Assembly: GCF_021502725.1 (NCBI RefSeq)
Contig: NZ_JAKFFS010000001.1
Span: forward strand, 1,488,001 to 1,552,000
From: Dyadobacter sp. CY345
Lineage (GTDB): Bacteria > Bacteroidota > Bacteroidia > Cytophagales > Spirosomataceae
Length of the DNA: 64,000 bases
Reading direction: 5' to 3'
Below the pieces are notes generated by a model. That model did not search any database. It was not told where the DNA came from and saw only the letters and a program-made list of their open reading frames with translations. How positions within the stretch are numbered: position 1 is the stretch's first letter; each line of letters opens with the position of its first letter. Below, in pieces: positions 44,077-52,297 of this stretch. The translations under genes and the position numbers were made by a program.

Positions 44077-45330
44077 ATGAATTATGCTGTCATACTGGAA
44101 GAGGTTGAAAACTTTGTTAAATCAGGGAGTAACAGAGAGGATTCATCCGAATTACCATACCATAATCTCAGGCACACGGAAGATGTTGTCAACAGTGCCT
44201 TAAAACTCGCGAAATATTACAAGTTAGATGACAGGGATTTTTTTGTAGTTGTTTCGGCCGCCTGGTTTCATGATTGCGGCTATTACACCGGTGAAGCTTC
44301 CGGCCATGAACAAAGAGGTGCTGAAATCGCTGCGACTTTTTTGACAGAACTTACCGTTGAGCCGGAAATCATTATGGCTTTAAAAGGCTGTATCCTGGCA
44401 ACGCATATTCCTCAATCTCCCAAAAATTTGCTGGAAGAAATAGTTTGCGATGCAGATTTATATCATTTGGGTACGGATGAATTTTCAGAAAATAGTAAGC
44501 TGCTACGCAAAGAAGCTGAGCTAAATTCCGGTGAGAAAATAGATAAGAATGCCTGGCGGATTAAGACGATTAAGTTCCTGGAATCTCATCAATACCATAC
44601 CGATTTTTGTAGAAATTTTTTAGAAAGTGGAAAGCTGGAAAATCTGGAAAAACTGAAAAAGAAACTACTGAAAGAGGGAAGTTTAAAACCTGATCTGCCG
44701 ACTATTGTACCGCAGAAAGAAAACTCTGGTGAGATTAAGAAAGTGGAAATAAAAGGAGCTGAGGAGGAAAATGAAAAGAGCAAAAAGATTAAAAATGACA
44801 GGCCGGATAAAGGTATCGAAACGATGTTCCGGATTAGTTCAGGGAATCACCAGCGGTTGAGTGATATGGCGGACAACAAAGCCAATATCATGATTACAAC
44901 AAATTCGATTATTATTTCTGTTCTGCTGAGTGTCCTGCTTCGGAAGCTAGAAGATAATTCAAATTTAATTGTACCGACTTTAATGCTGCTTACGGTCTGC
45001 GTGACGACCATGGTTTTCTCCATTCTTTCCACACGGCCATCAGTCCCGCCCGGCACTTTTACGAAAGAAGACATTGAAAATAGAAAAGTAAATCTGCTCT
45101 TTTTTGGTAATTTTTATCGGATGACTTACGAAGATTTTGCAGGCGGTATGCAGGAGATGATGAACGATCGGGAGTTTTTATATGGCAGTCTGACCAAAGA
45201 TGTTTACTCACAGGGCATTATTTTGGGGAGGAAATATCGCCTTTTACGCACCGGTTACAATATTTTTATGTTTGGCATCGTGATCTCCGTGATTGCTTTT
45301 GTGATCAGTTCATTGTTTCTCGGATCTTAA
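44077..45330 (+). CDS. HD-domain hydrolase fused to a Pycsar-type transmembrane effector domain (PycTM)
   Basis: 417 residues. N-terminal HD domain (about 1-200) with His33, the His65-Asp66 pair (A-W-F-H-D-C-G), His110 and Asp127: a metal-dependent phosphohydrolase of HD type. A charged Lys/Glu-rich linker (about 200-245) leads to the C-terminal domain starting 'G-I-E-T-M-F-R-I-S-S-G-N-H' and 'M-A-D-N-K-A-N-I-M-I-T-T-N' (about 264-276), the signature of PycTM (DUF5706), with membrane helices at about 269-290, 296-316 and 393-416. In Pycsar, PycTM proteins are membrane effectors triggered by cyclic CMP/UMP; here no cyclase is adjacent. ppk1 begins 12 bases downstream, so co-transcription is very likely. 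Confidence 0.85.
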   Translation: MNYAVILEEVENFVKSGSNREDSSELPYHNLRHTEDVVNSALKLAKYYKLDDRDFFVVVSAAWFHDCGYYTGEASGHEQRGAEIAATFLTELTVEPEIIMALKGCILATHIPQSPKNLLEEIVCDADLYHLGTDEFSENSKLLRKEAELNSGEKIDKNAWRIKTIKFLESHQYHTDFCRNFLESGKLENLEKLKKKLLKEGSLKPDLPTIVPQKENSGEIKKVEIKGAEEENEKSKKIKNDRPDKGIETMFRISSGNHQRLSDMADNKANIMITTNSIIISVLLSVLLRKLEDNSNLIVPTLMLLTVCVTTMVFSILSTRPSVPPGTFTKEDIENRKVNLLFFGNFYRMTYEDFAGGMQEMMNDREFLYGSLTKDVYSQGIILGRKYRLLRTGYNIFMFGIVISVIAFVISSLFLGS

Positions 45331-45342
45331 TTTTCCTTACTA

Positions 45343-47367
45343 ATGAGTGCTTATTTTTTTGCAGACCGGGATATCAGCTGGCTTTCTTTTAATGAACGGG
45401 TTTTGGAGGAGGCAGGAAAAGAATCTGTTCCGTTAAATGAAAGGATCAAATTTCTGTCAATATTTTCGTCAAATCTGGATGAATTTTACCGCGTCCGAAT
45501 GCCCGCTCTTTTGGCGTTGAAAAAAATTGATAAAGAGAAAACCGGCCTGACGATATACAGAAAGGCGGTTCAGATCATTAATCGTCAACAGGAACAGTTT
45601 GGACAGATTTTTAATCAGGCCGTTTTGCCTGGGTTGACCAGCCATTGTTTTAAGTTAATTTACAATGAAAAAATTCCGGAGAGGTTAGAAGGTCAAACCA
45701 ACTATTATTTTTTTACGCAAGTCGCTGGTTATTTGCAGCCAATCGCCATTAAGAAAAATACGGATTTTTTTCTTGAAAATAACCAGCTTTACCAGGCAGT
45801 TATTGTTCAGTATGCATCAAGCGACGAGCAGTTATTCCTGGTCAATATCCCGACAAATAACTTGCCGCGTTTTTACAAAATTTCGCAGGAAGACGGCGAC
45901 TATATTGTTTTTTTGGAAGATGTAATTCGCCAGAATTTACAGCATCTCTTTCCGTCAGCGGTAATTATTGGTTCGTACAATATCAAAATTACCAGAGACG
46001 CGGAGTTGGATCTTCGTGATGAGTATGGAGACCTGGCGTCTAAAATTGAAAAACAGCTTCGGAAACGGGATTTTGGTTTTGCCACCAGATTCCTGTACGA
46101 GCCAGGTATGCCGTTAATGCATTTGCAGGAAATGATCGAGATTTTTAATCTTCAAAAGGCGTCGGTTGTTGAAGGCGGAAAACATCATAACCTAAAAGAT
46201 CTGGCACAGCTTCCGGTCCCGAATGCTTCGCTTTCGTATAAGCCCTGGCCCGCTGTTCAGAGTATCAAATCTTCTGAAATTGACGAAACTTTATTTCGGT
46301 CAATCGAGAAAACAGACAGGATTGTCCATGCGCCTTATCAATCGTATGATACCATAATCCGTTTTTTCAACGAGGCTGCGATTGATACCTCTGTGGAGCG
46401 GATTTATACGACTATGTACCGGGTTGCCAGTGATTCCCGGATTGGTTATGCGCTGATCAGTGCTGCCAAAAATGGTAAAAAGGTTTCAGTTTTGGTTGAA
46501 TTAAAAGCCCGTTTCGACGAGGCGAACAATATCCGGTGGGCAAAAAAAATGAAGGCTGCCGGGGTGAAAATTATTTATAGCAGCAACCTGCTGAAAGTTC
46601 ATGCGAAGATTGCGTTGGTGAAAAGAAAGAATCAGAGCGCCCCTTACCTTGGACTTTTGGCGACAGGTAATTTGAATGAAAGCACCGCCCGGTTCTACAC
46701 AGATCACATTTTGCTGACCGCCTATCAGCCCATATTGGCCGAGATGGAAGCACTTTTTGATTTTTTGAGAAAACGAAAAGGCAAAGCAACGCAGCATATT
46801 CTTTTCCAGCATTTGCTTGTCGCGCAGTTCAATTTGCAGACACGCTTTTTGGAATTGATCGACAGAGAGATTGAAAATGCCAAACGTGGCTTGGCGGCTT
46901 CCATCACAATAAAATTGAATAATCTGGAAGAAGAGGTTTTGATATCGAAGCTCTACGATGCTTCGAATGCCGGTGTGAAAATCAATCTTATTGTCCGCAG
47001 TATTTGCCGGTTGATTCCGGGAATTCCCGGCCAGAGCGAAAATATTACAGTGAAAAGAATCGTAGACCGGTATCTGGAACATGGCCGGATTTTTCTTTTC
47101 CATAACAATGGAAAAGACGAAGTATATATGGGATCGGCTGATTGGATGAACCGGAATATCTATCGAAGAATTGAAGTTTGTTTTCCGATCTATGATGATG
47201 TTATAAGAAAGCAGATGATTGACCTTCTTGCCATTCAGTGGAAGGATAACGTACAGGCAGTTTTGATTGATAAGGATCTGAATAATGTTTCGCTGAAAAA
47301 CGAAGGGGTGGAGCAGATACGGTCTCAGGAGGCGATTTATGAATTACTATCCGCTGAAAATAAATAA
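45343..47367 (+). CDS. ppk1: Polyphosphate kinase 1
   Basis: 674 residues, the usual size. The active-site histidines are both present: His420 in 'L-K-V-H-A-K-I-A-L' (autophosphorylated) and His580 in 'Y-L-E-H-G-R-I-F-L-F'. Also 'G-T/A-T-G-N-L-N-E-S-T-A-R-F-Y-T-D' at about 443-458 and 'S-A-D-W-M-N-R-N-I' at about 597-605. N-terminal domain starts 'F-A-D-R-D-I-S-W-L-S-F-N-E-R-V-L-E-E-A'. It reversibly polymerises the terminal phosphate of ATP into polyphosphate. Second gene of a cluster; the next frame starts 25 bases after its stop (or overlaps it, if an earlier ATG is used). Confidence 0.95.
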   Translation: MSAYFFADRDISWLSFNERVLEEAGKESVPLNERIKFLSIFSSNLDEFYRVRMPALLALKKIDKEKTGLTIYRKAVQIINRQQEQFGQIFNQAVLPGLTSHCFKLIYNEKIPERLEGQTNYYFFTQVAGYLQPIAIKKNTDFFLENNQLYQAVIVQYASSDEQLFLVNIPTNNLPRFYKISQEDGDYIVFLEDVIRQNLQHLFPSAVIIGSYNIKITRDAELDLRDEYGDLASKIEKQLRKRDFGFATRFLYEPGMPLMHLQEMIEIFNLQKASVVEGGKHHNLKDLAQLPVPNASLSYKPWPAVQSIKSSEIDETLFRSIEKTDRIVHAPYQSYDTIIRFFNEAAIDTSVERIYTTMYRVASDSRIGYALISAAKNGKKVSVLVELKARFDEANNIRWAKKMKAAGVKIIYSSNLLKVHAKIALVKRKNQSAPYLGLLATGNLNESTARFYTDHILLTAYQPILAEMEALFDFLRKRKGKATQHILFQHLLVAQFNLQTRFLELIDREIENAKRGLAASITIKLNNLEEEVLISKLYDASNAGVKINLIVRSICRLIPGIPGQSENITVKRIVDRYLEHGRIFLFHNNGKDEVYMGSADWMNRNIYRRIEVCFPIYDDVIRKQMIDLLAIQWKDNVQAVLIDKDLNNVSLKNEGVEQIRSQEAIYELLSAENK

Positions 47368-47392
47368 AACAGACAGTTTTGTCTGTTTTAAA

Positions 47393-48259
47393 ATGTTAGA
47401 AATGTCAGGCCAGAAAATTATATTCCGGATTTTGTTCGTTTTCAGCCTTCTGGGTATGGGATGTAATTCCGATGGGAACAAATCAAATACTCCCAAAGAA
47501 TACGATCTATCCCGGCCAGAAACTTTTAATATGCCGGAAAGCCTCAAAGAAATTTCCGGAATTGCTTTTAACAAAGGAAAAGGCAACGTCGTATATACAG
47601 TTCAGGACGAAGAAGGGAAAGTTTTTCGCCTGAACTGGCAAAATCAAAAACATAATCAAACTAAATTCTCTGGAAAAGGTGATTATGAAGATATAACTTT
47701 GGTCAGAGAGCAAGTTGTTATCTTAGAAAGCAATGGGAGTTTATTCACATTCCCTGTATCCGAAGCTCAGTTTGTAGAAACAGGTAAATCAATGGAATGG
47801 AAGAATTTATTGCCGAAAGGTGAGTATGAAAGCATATTTGGAGACGAAGCGACCGGAAAAATTTACGTTTTGTGTAAAGCTTGTTCAGTTGATAATCCTG
47901 AAAAAAAAGTGTCTGGTTACATTTTGAGCGTTGGAAATACGATTGAAAAAACAGGAAATGTTTCATTGAATGTGGATGAGATAAAAGCACTGGGAGTAAA
48001 GGTAAAGCGAGGTTTTCAACCGTCCGCTTTGGCGAAAAATCCGGTTTCAGGAGACTGGTATATACTTTCAAGCCTGAATAAAACTTTGATCGTGGTAGAC
48101 AAAAATTGGAAATCAAAACTAGCTTATCCCCTGAGCAGCAATAACTTCAATCAGCCTGAGGGGATTGCCTTTGATCAATCAGGAAATCTTTATATCTCCA
48201 ACGAAGGAGATGATATGAAGGATGGGAACATCTTAAAATTTAAAAGATTGACGAAGTAA
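47393..48259 (+). CDS. SdiA-regulated-domain-like beta-propeller lipoprotein
   Basis: About 288 residues from ATG 47393 (or 47402), starting a signal with lipobox L-L-G-M-G-C; an ATG at 47339 inside ppk1 would add 18 residues with no signal character. The mature part has repeated propeller strands: 'L-K-E-I-S-G-I-A-F-N', 'Y-E-D-I-T-L-V', 'Q-P-S-A-L-A-K-N' and 'Q-P-E-G-I-A-F-D-Q-S-G-N-L-Y-I-S-N-E-G', as in the SdiA-regulated/YjiK-like and phytase-like propellers. Role unknown; as an outer- or inner-membrane-anchored propeller it may bind a phosphorylated ligand (inference from neighbours). No catalytic residues are claimed. Confidence 0.75.
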   Translation: MLEMSGQKIIFRILFVFSLLGMGCNSDGNKSNTPKEYDLSRPETFNMPESLKEISGIAFNKGKGNVVYTVQDEEGKVFRLNWQNQKHNQTKFSGKGDYEDITLVREQVVILESNGSLFTFPVSEAQFVETGKSMEWKNLLPKGEYESIFGDEATGKIYVLCKACSVDNPEKKVSGYILSVGNTIEKTGNVSLNVDEIKALGVKVKRGFQPSALAKNPVSGDWYILSSLNKTLIVVDKNWKSKLAYPLSSNNFNQPEGIAFDQSGNLYISNEGDDMKDGNILKFKRLTK

Positions 48260-48371
48260 TTATCGTCAACCGTATTTCGGGTTTCATTCGCTCTTCGTCA
48301 GGCCGAGCTGGGATGGTTATATGCTTATGGATTTACTGTTTATAAACGCATCGTGTTTTTAAATCGTCGTT

Positions 48372-51300
48372 ATGAAAATAAAACTACTTTTCCTGATCGG
48401 CATTTTGGGGCTAGTGCTGGTTTCCTCCTGTGCCTCCTATAAAAAGAATCAATACGTGAAAGATGCGGCCGGCTGGAAAAACGAAAGTCCTGATCCGGGG
48501 TTGAAATTAACACATACGATGTACCTGATTGGAAATGCGGGAGACGATTCGCCGACTTCTCATTCTCCTGTTTTAAAATATTTAAAAACAAAATTACCAA
48601 CAGAGTCCGCGAAAAGTTCTATCCTGTTTCTGGGGGATAATATTTACGAAAAAGGGATGCCGCCGAAGGAAGATTCTGTTGAAAGAAGGGAGGCTGAATA
48701 CCGGATTAATTCGGAATTAGAGACGCTTGAAAATTTCAAAGGAAGACCAATATTTCTGCCGGGAAATCGCGATTGGAAAGGCTGGGGGTTGAAAGGCTTA
48801 AAACGAGAAGAGAATTATATTGAAAATTATCTTAACAGTCGCCGAGGCAAAACTGACATAGATGATTTTGAAAACTATTTCATTCCTGATGATGGCTGTT
48901 CCGGTCCGGAGGTGGTTGAGCTGAACGACCAGGTTGTGGTTTTGGTGGTTGATTCTCAATGGTGGCTGACCGATTGGGATAAGGAACCGACCATTAATGA
49001 TGGCTGCGATGTAAAAAACCGCGCAACATTTAAGTTTGTTTTTGAAAATCTTGTCCGAAAATATAAGAACAAAAATGTCGTGATAGCGCTGCATCATCCG
49101 CCTTATTCTTACGGCGAACATGGTGGAAATTTTACCGTTAAACAACACATTTTTCCCTTAACAGCCGTTAATAAAAATTTATATATCCCATTGCCAGTTT
49201 TAGGGAGTTTGGCTGCCCTGTTACGAAGCAGTATCGGACCAAAACAGGATGTCTCAAATCCGTATTACAAAGATATGAAGGCAGGAATGATGGCTGGTGT
49301 GCGCAAAAACGGCAGTTTTATTTTTGCAAGCGCTCATGAAAATGCTTTGCAGTTAATCGAAAACGAATCGCAGAAATTTATTGTAAGCGGAAGTGGTTCC
49401 AGAACGGCGCCAGTCAAACTTGGAAAGGGTTCGCAGTTCGCCTCCGCGGCTTTGGGATACAGTACCTTGGCTTTTTATGAAAATGGAGAATCTTGGGTTC
49501 AGTTTTGGGAAGTCGATGGAGATGCCTCTAATGCAGAAATGGTTTTTCAGAAGAAAATCAAAGGTAAACTGACAGAAGCAAAAGATGATTCTCCACCCGT
49601 TTTTACAGAGTATAATCTTCACAAAGATTCTATTGATAAACCGATCCTGGCAAGCACAGTAAAAAGCGTTAACAAGGGTCATAACTTCCTTTTCGGATCA
49701 CACAACCGGGCACTTTACCAGGAAATCTACCCATTCCCGGTACTTGACCTGGCGACATATCAGGGCGGTTTGACGCCTGTAAAACAGGGTGGGGGAAATC
49801 AGACAAATTCGCTTCGTCTGAGCGATTCTTCGGGTAAGGAATATGTTCTTCGTGGTATGACCAAAGATGTGAGTCGGTTATTGCCTTTTCCTTTTAATAA
49901 AATGACTGCTGCAAAGTACATCGCGGAAGATAATTTCCTTTCTACACATCCGTTTGCGCCGCTAGCGATTCCTCCCTTAGCCGATGCTATTCAGGTTTAT
50001 CATACCAACCCCCAATTATTCTATGTGCCATCACAACCAGCTTTGGGTGTTTTTAACCCGATTTTTGGGGGTAGTATGAGCTTATTCGAAGAACGGCCTG
50101 ATGGAAAACGTTGGAAAAACGACGCATTTTTTGGTAACACCGATAAGATCGTGGGTACACCTGAACTCATGGAGAATATTCTCAAAGACGGAAGGTATAA
50201 GGTAGATGAGGAGTGGGCACTGCGAACCCGGTTACTCGATTTTATCATCGGCGACTGGGACCGGCATGATGATCAATGGACATGGTCGTCGATTAAACAG
50301 GAAGATGGTGTCACTTTGTACCGGCCGATTCCACGTGATCGCGATCAGGCTTTTTCGAGATACGACGGCTTATTTACGTCAATCGCGAAGCTGACAACAA
50401 TGCCATTTTTAAGGCAGCTCCAAACCTATCAGCCGGAAATCAAAAGCATGAAATGGACAAGCTGGAGTGCGCGGCTTTTTGATCGGACGTTCTTGACTGA
50501 ACTTGATTGGGAACAGTGGGAAAAGCAGGTAAAATATATTCAGTCAAATCTAACGGATCAGGTTATTGAAAGTGCTTTTACATCATGGCCGGATAAGGCA
50601 CGAAACCTTTCGGCCCCGTGGATTATCAAAAGCATCAAAACGAGGCGTGATAATCTATTAAAAATCGCGAGCGAGCATTATGCCTTTGTAAGTAAATCAG
50701 TTGATATTTTAGGAACCGAGGAGCGTGAAAGATTTGAAATTGAAAGGATGGATGACGATCATACCCGCGTTACGATTCATGAAATATCGAAAAAAGGAGA
50801 AGAGAAACGGCTTGAATATCAAAGAATATTTGACCACCAGATAACCAAAACCATCAATATTTATGGCAACGGGAATGATGATGAATTTATCACGAAAGGA
50901 TCTTCTACAAAAGGCATTAAAATTCGGTTGATTGGTGGTACGGGTAGGGATAAATTTATAGATAGCTCGGCAGTGCGAGACGGATTAAAGAAGACGATTG
51001 TCTATGATGACCTTGCTGAAAACGTAGTGATTGAAGGCAAAGAAACTCAGGACAAGCGGACAGGTTTATACCGGTATAATGTTTATGATCGCCGGGGAAC
51101 GGGAAGTGATTACAACATAAACATGCCGATTCCGATTGTTGGTTACAACCCTGATGACGGTTTTTTGATAGGCGGAAGTTTGACGATGATCCGTTATGGT
51201 TTCAAAAAAGAGCCCTATGCTTCGATCCAGCATATTGGCGGAAGTTTTTCTTTTGGAACAAAGGCATTAAAAATAAATTATACAGGCGATTTTATAAATG

Positions 51301-52175
51301 CTTTCAAGAGCTTTGATTTTTATCTGGATGCCTTCTTCCACGGTCCATCCTATGCTTTTAATTATTCCGGCTTAGGAAATGACAGCCAGCGTCCTGTCGA
51401 TGATCCGAATTTTTATCGTGTGCGCCAGAAAGCCATTCATATTTATCCTGCTATTAAAAAACGGTTGGGTTTAAACGGGTTTGTCGCGCTCGGGCCATCA
51501 CTGGAAGTTTCAAAAATTCAACAGACGGCTGGCCGGTACCTCACCACAACAGATGGTGATCTTGACAAAAGTGAAATATTTGATACCAAATATTTTGGCG
51601 GTGTCCAGGCCAGGTTTGATTTCAACAATGTCGATAATATTTTTTCACCTCATTCCGGAATCCGTTTTCATACCGATCTGAACTGGACGCGGAATTTGAA
51701 AGAAGATAATAATTTCACTGCTTTACGGGCGCAGCTGGCTTTTTACAAAAGTTTGGACAAAAAGGAAAGGTTTGTCGTTGCGTCGCAGATCGGTACGGGT
51801 TTAAATTTTGGCTCCGGTTACGAGTTTTTCCAAATGCCGACACTGGGCGGAAATCAGGATAGTCAGGGATTGCGCGGTTATCGAACCCAGCGGTTTTACG
51901 GAAAAAGCAGCCTTTGGCACAGTACTGACCTTCGCATCAAAGTCAACAGCAGTTATAATGAAACCCTTCCTTTCACCTTCGGAGTATTTGGCGGATTCGA
52001 CTACGGTCGTGTTTGGCTGAAAGAATATCCGTCCGAGAACTGGCATTATGATTATGGAGGAGGTGTCTGGTTTTCACCCGTTGACATTGCGACGTTATCA
52101 CTCGGTGCATTTTTTCCAAAAGAAAAAACAGAAGAATCGCCAAGAATCATGCTGCGTCTCGGTTTCTGGTTTTAA
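48372..52175 (+). CDS. Giant lipoprotein: metallophosphoesterase, kinase-like segment and outer-membrane beta-barrel
   Basis: 1267 residues. Lipobox V-S-S-C (Cys20). Calcineurin-like phosphoesterase (about 48-330): 'F-L-G-D-N-I-Y-E', 'P-G-N-R-D-W' (GNHD variant), 'A-L-H-H-P-P-Y-S', and 'S-A-H-E-N-A-L-Q' in place of GHxH. A middle region (about 470-760) has 'E-Y-V-L-R-G', 'I-G-D-W-D-R-H-D-D-Q-W' (Asp630-Arg-His632) and 25 residues later 'P-R-D-R-D-Q-A-F' (Asp656, Asp658), which reads like the catalytic and metal loops of lipid/FAM20-type kinases. The last 350-odd residues are beta-barrel (BamA/surface-antigen like), ending in Phe as BAM substrates do. Probably anchored in the outer membrane, with both enzymatic parts outside the cytoplasm. 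Confidence 0.82.
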   Translation: MKIKLLFLIGILGLVLVSSCASYKKNQYVKDAAGWKNESPDPGLKLTHTMYLIGNAGDDSPTSHSPVLKYLKTKLPTESAKSSILFLGDNIYEKGMPPKEDSVERREAEYRINSELETLENFKGRPIFLPGNRDWKGWGLKGLKREENYIENYLNSRRGKTDIDDFENYFIPDDGCSGPEVVELNDQVVVLVVDSQWWLTDWDKEPTINDGCDVKNRATFKFVFENLVRKYKNKNVVIALHHPPYSYGEHGGNFTVKQHIFPLTAVNKNLYIPLPVLGSLAALLRSSIGPKQDVSNPYYKDMKAGMMAGVRKNGSFIFASAHENALQLIENESQKFIVSGSGSRTAPVKLGKGSQFASAALGYSTLAFYENGESWVQFWEVDGDASNAEMVFQKKIKGKLTEAKDDSPPVFTEYNLHKDSIDKPILASTVKSVNKGHNFLFGSHNRALYQEIYPFPVLDLATYQGGLTPVKQGGGNQTNSLRLSDSSGKEYVLRGMTKDVSRLLPFPFNKMTAAKYIAEDNFLSTHPFAPLAIPPLADAIQVYHTNPQLFYVPSQPALGVFNPIFGGSMSLFEERPDGKRWKNDAFFGNTDKIVGTPELMENILKDGRYKVDEEWALRTRLLDFIIGDWDRHDDQWTWSSIKQEDGVTLYRPIPRDRDQAFSRYDGLFTSIAKLTTMPFLRQLQTYQPEIKSMKWTSWSARLFDRTFLTELDWEQWEKQVKYIQSNLTDQVIESAFTSWPDKARNLSAPWIIKSIKTRRDNLLKIASEHYAFVSKSVDILGTEERERFEIERMDDDHTRVTIHEISKKGEEKRLEYQRIFDHQITKTINIYGNGNDDEFITKGSSTKGIKIRLIGGTGRDKFIDSSAVRDGLKKTIVYDDLAENVVIEGKETQDKRTGLYRYNVYDRRGTGSDYNINMPIPIVGYNPDDGFLIGGSLTMIRYGFKKEPYASIQHIGGSFSFGTKALKINYTGDFINAFKSFDFYLDAFFHGPSYAFNYSGLGNDSQRPVDDPNFYRVRQKAIHIYPAIKKRLGLNGFVALGPSLEVSKIQQTAGRYLTTTDGDLDKSEIFDTKYFGGVQARFDFNNVDNIFSPHSGIRFHTDLNWTRNLKEDNNFTALRAQLAFYKSLDKKERFVVASQIGTGLNFGSGYEFFQMPTLGGNQDSQGLRGYRTQRFYGKSSLWHSTDLRIKVNSSYNETLPFTFGVFGGFDYGRVWLKEYPSENWHYDYGGGVWFSPVDIATLSLGAFFPKEKTEESPRIMLRLGFWF

Positions 52176-52231
52176 ACTATCCAGCGTTTTAATAGATAGT
52201 TCTGCGAATTATAAATATTTTTCTGAAACAA

Positions 52232-52268
52232 AAACAGGCCGCAGAAGAGAAATTCCTGCGACCTGTTT
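52232..52268. terminator. Bidirectional terminator between convergent genes
   Basis: AAACAGG (52232-52238) with CCTGTTT (52262-52268), and after one mismatch CGCAG (52240-52244) with CTGCG (52256-52260), loop of 11 bases. Flanked by A/T on both sides. Confidence 0.75.
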
Positions 52269-52297
52269 AACTATTATTTAACCACAATAATCAAAGC

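Noticed and set aside
44077-45330. Calling this a Pycsar anti-phage locus
   Set aside because: No PycC-type cyclase is near and the PycTM domain is fused to HD and followed by ppk1; the fusion is reported, the defence call is not.
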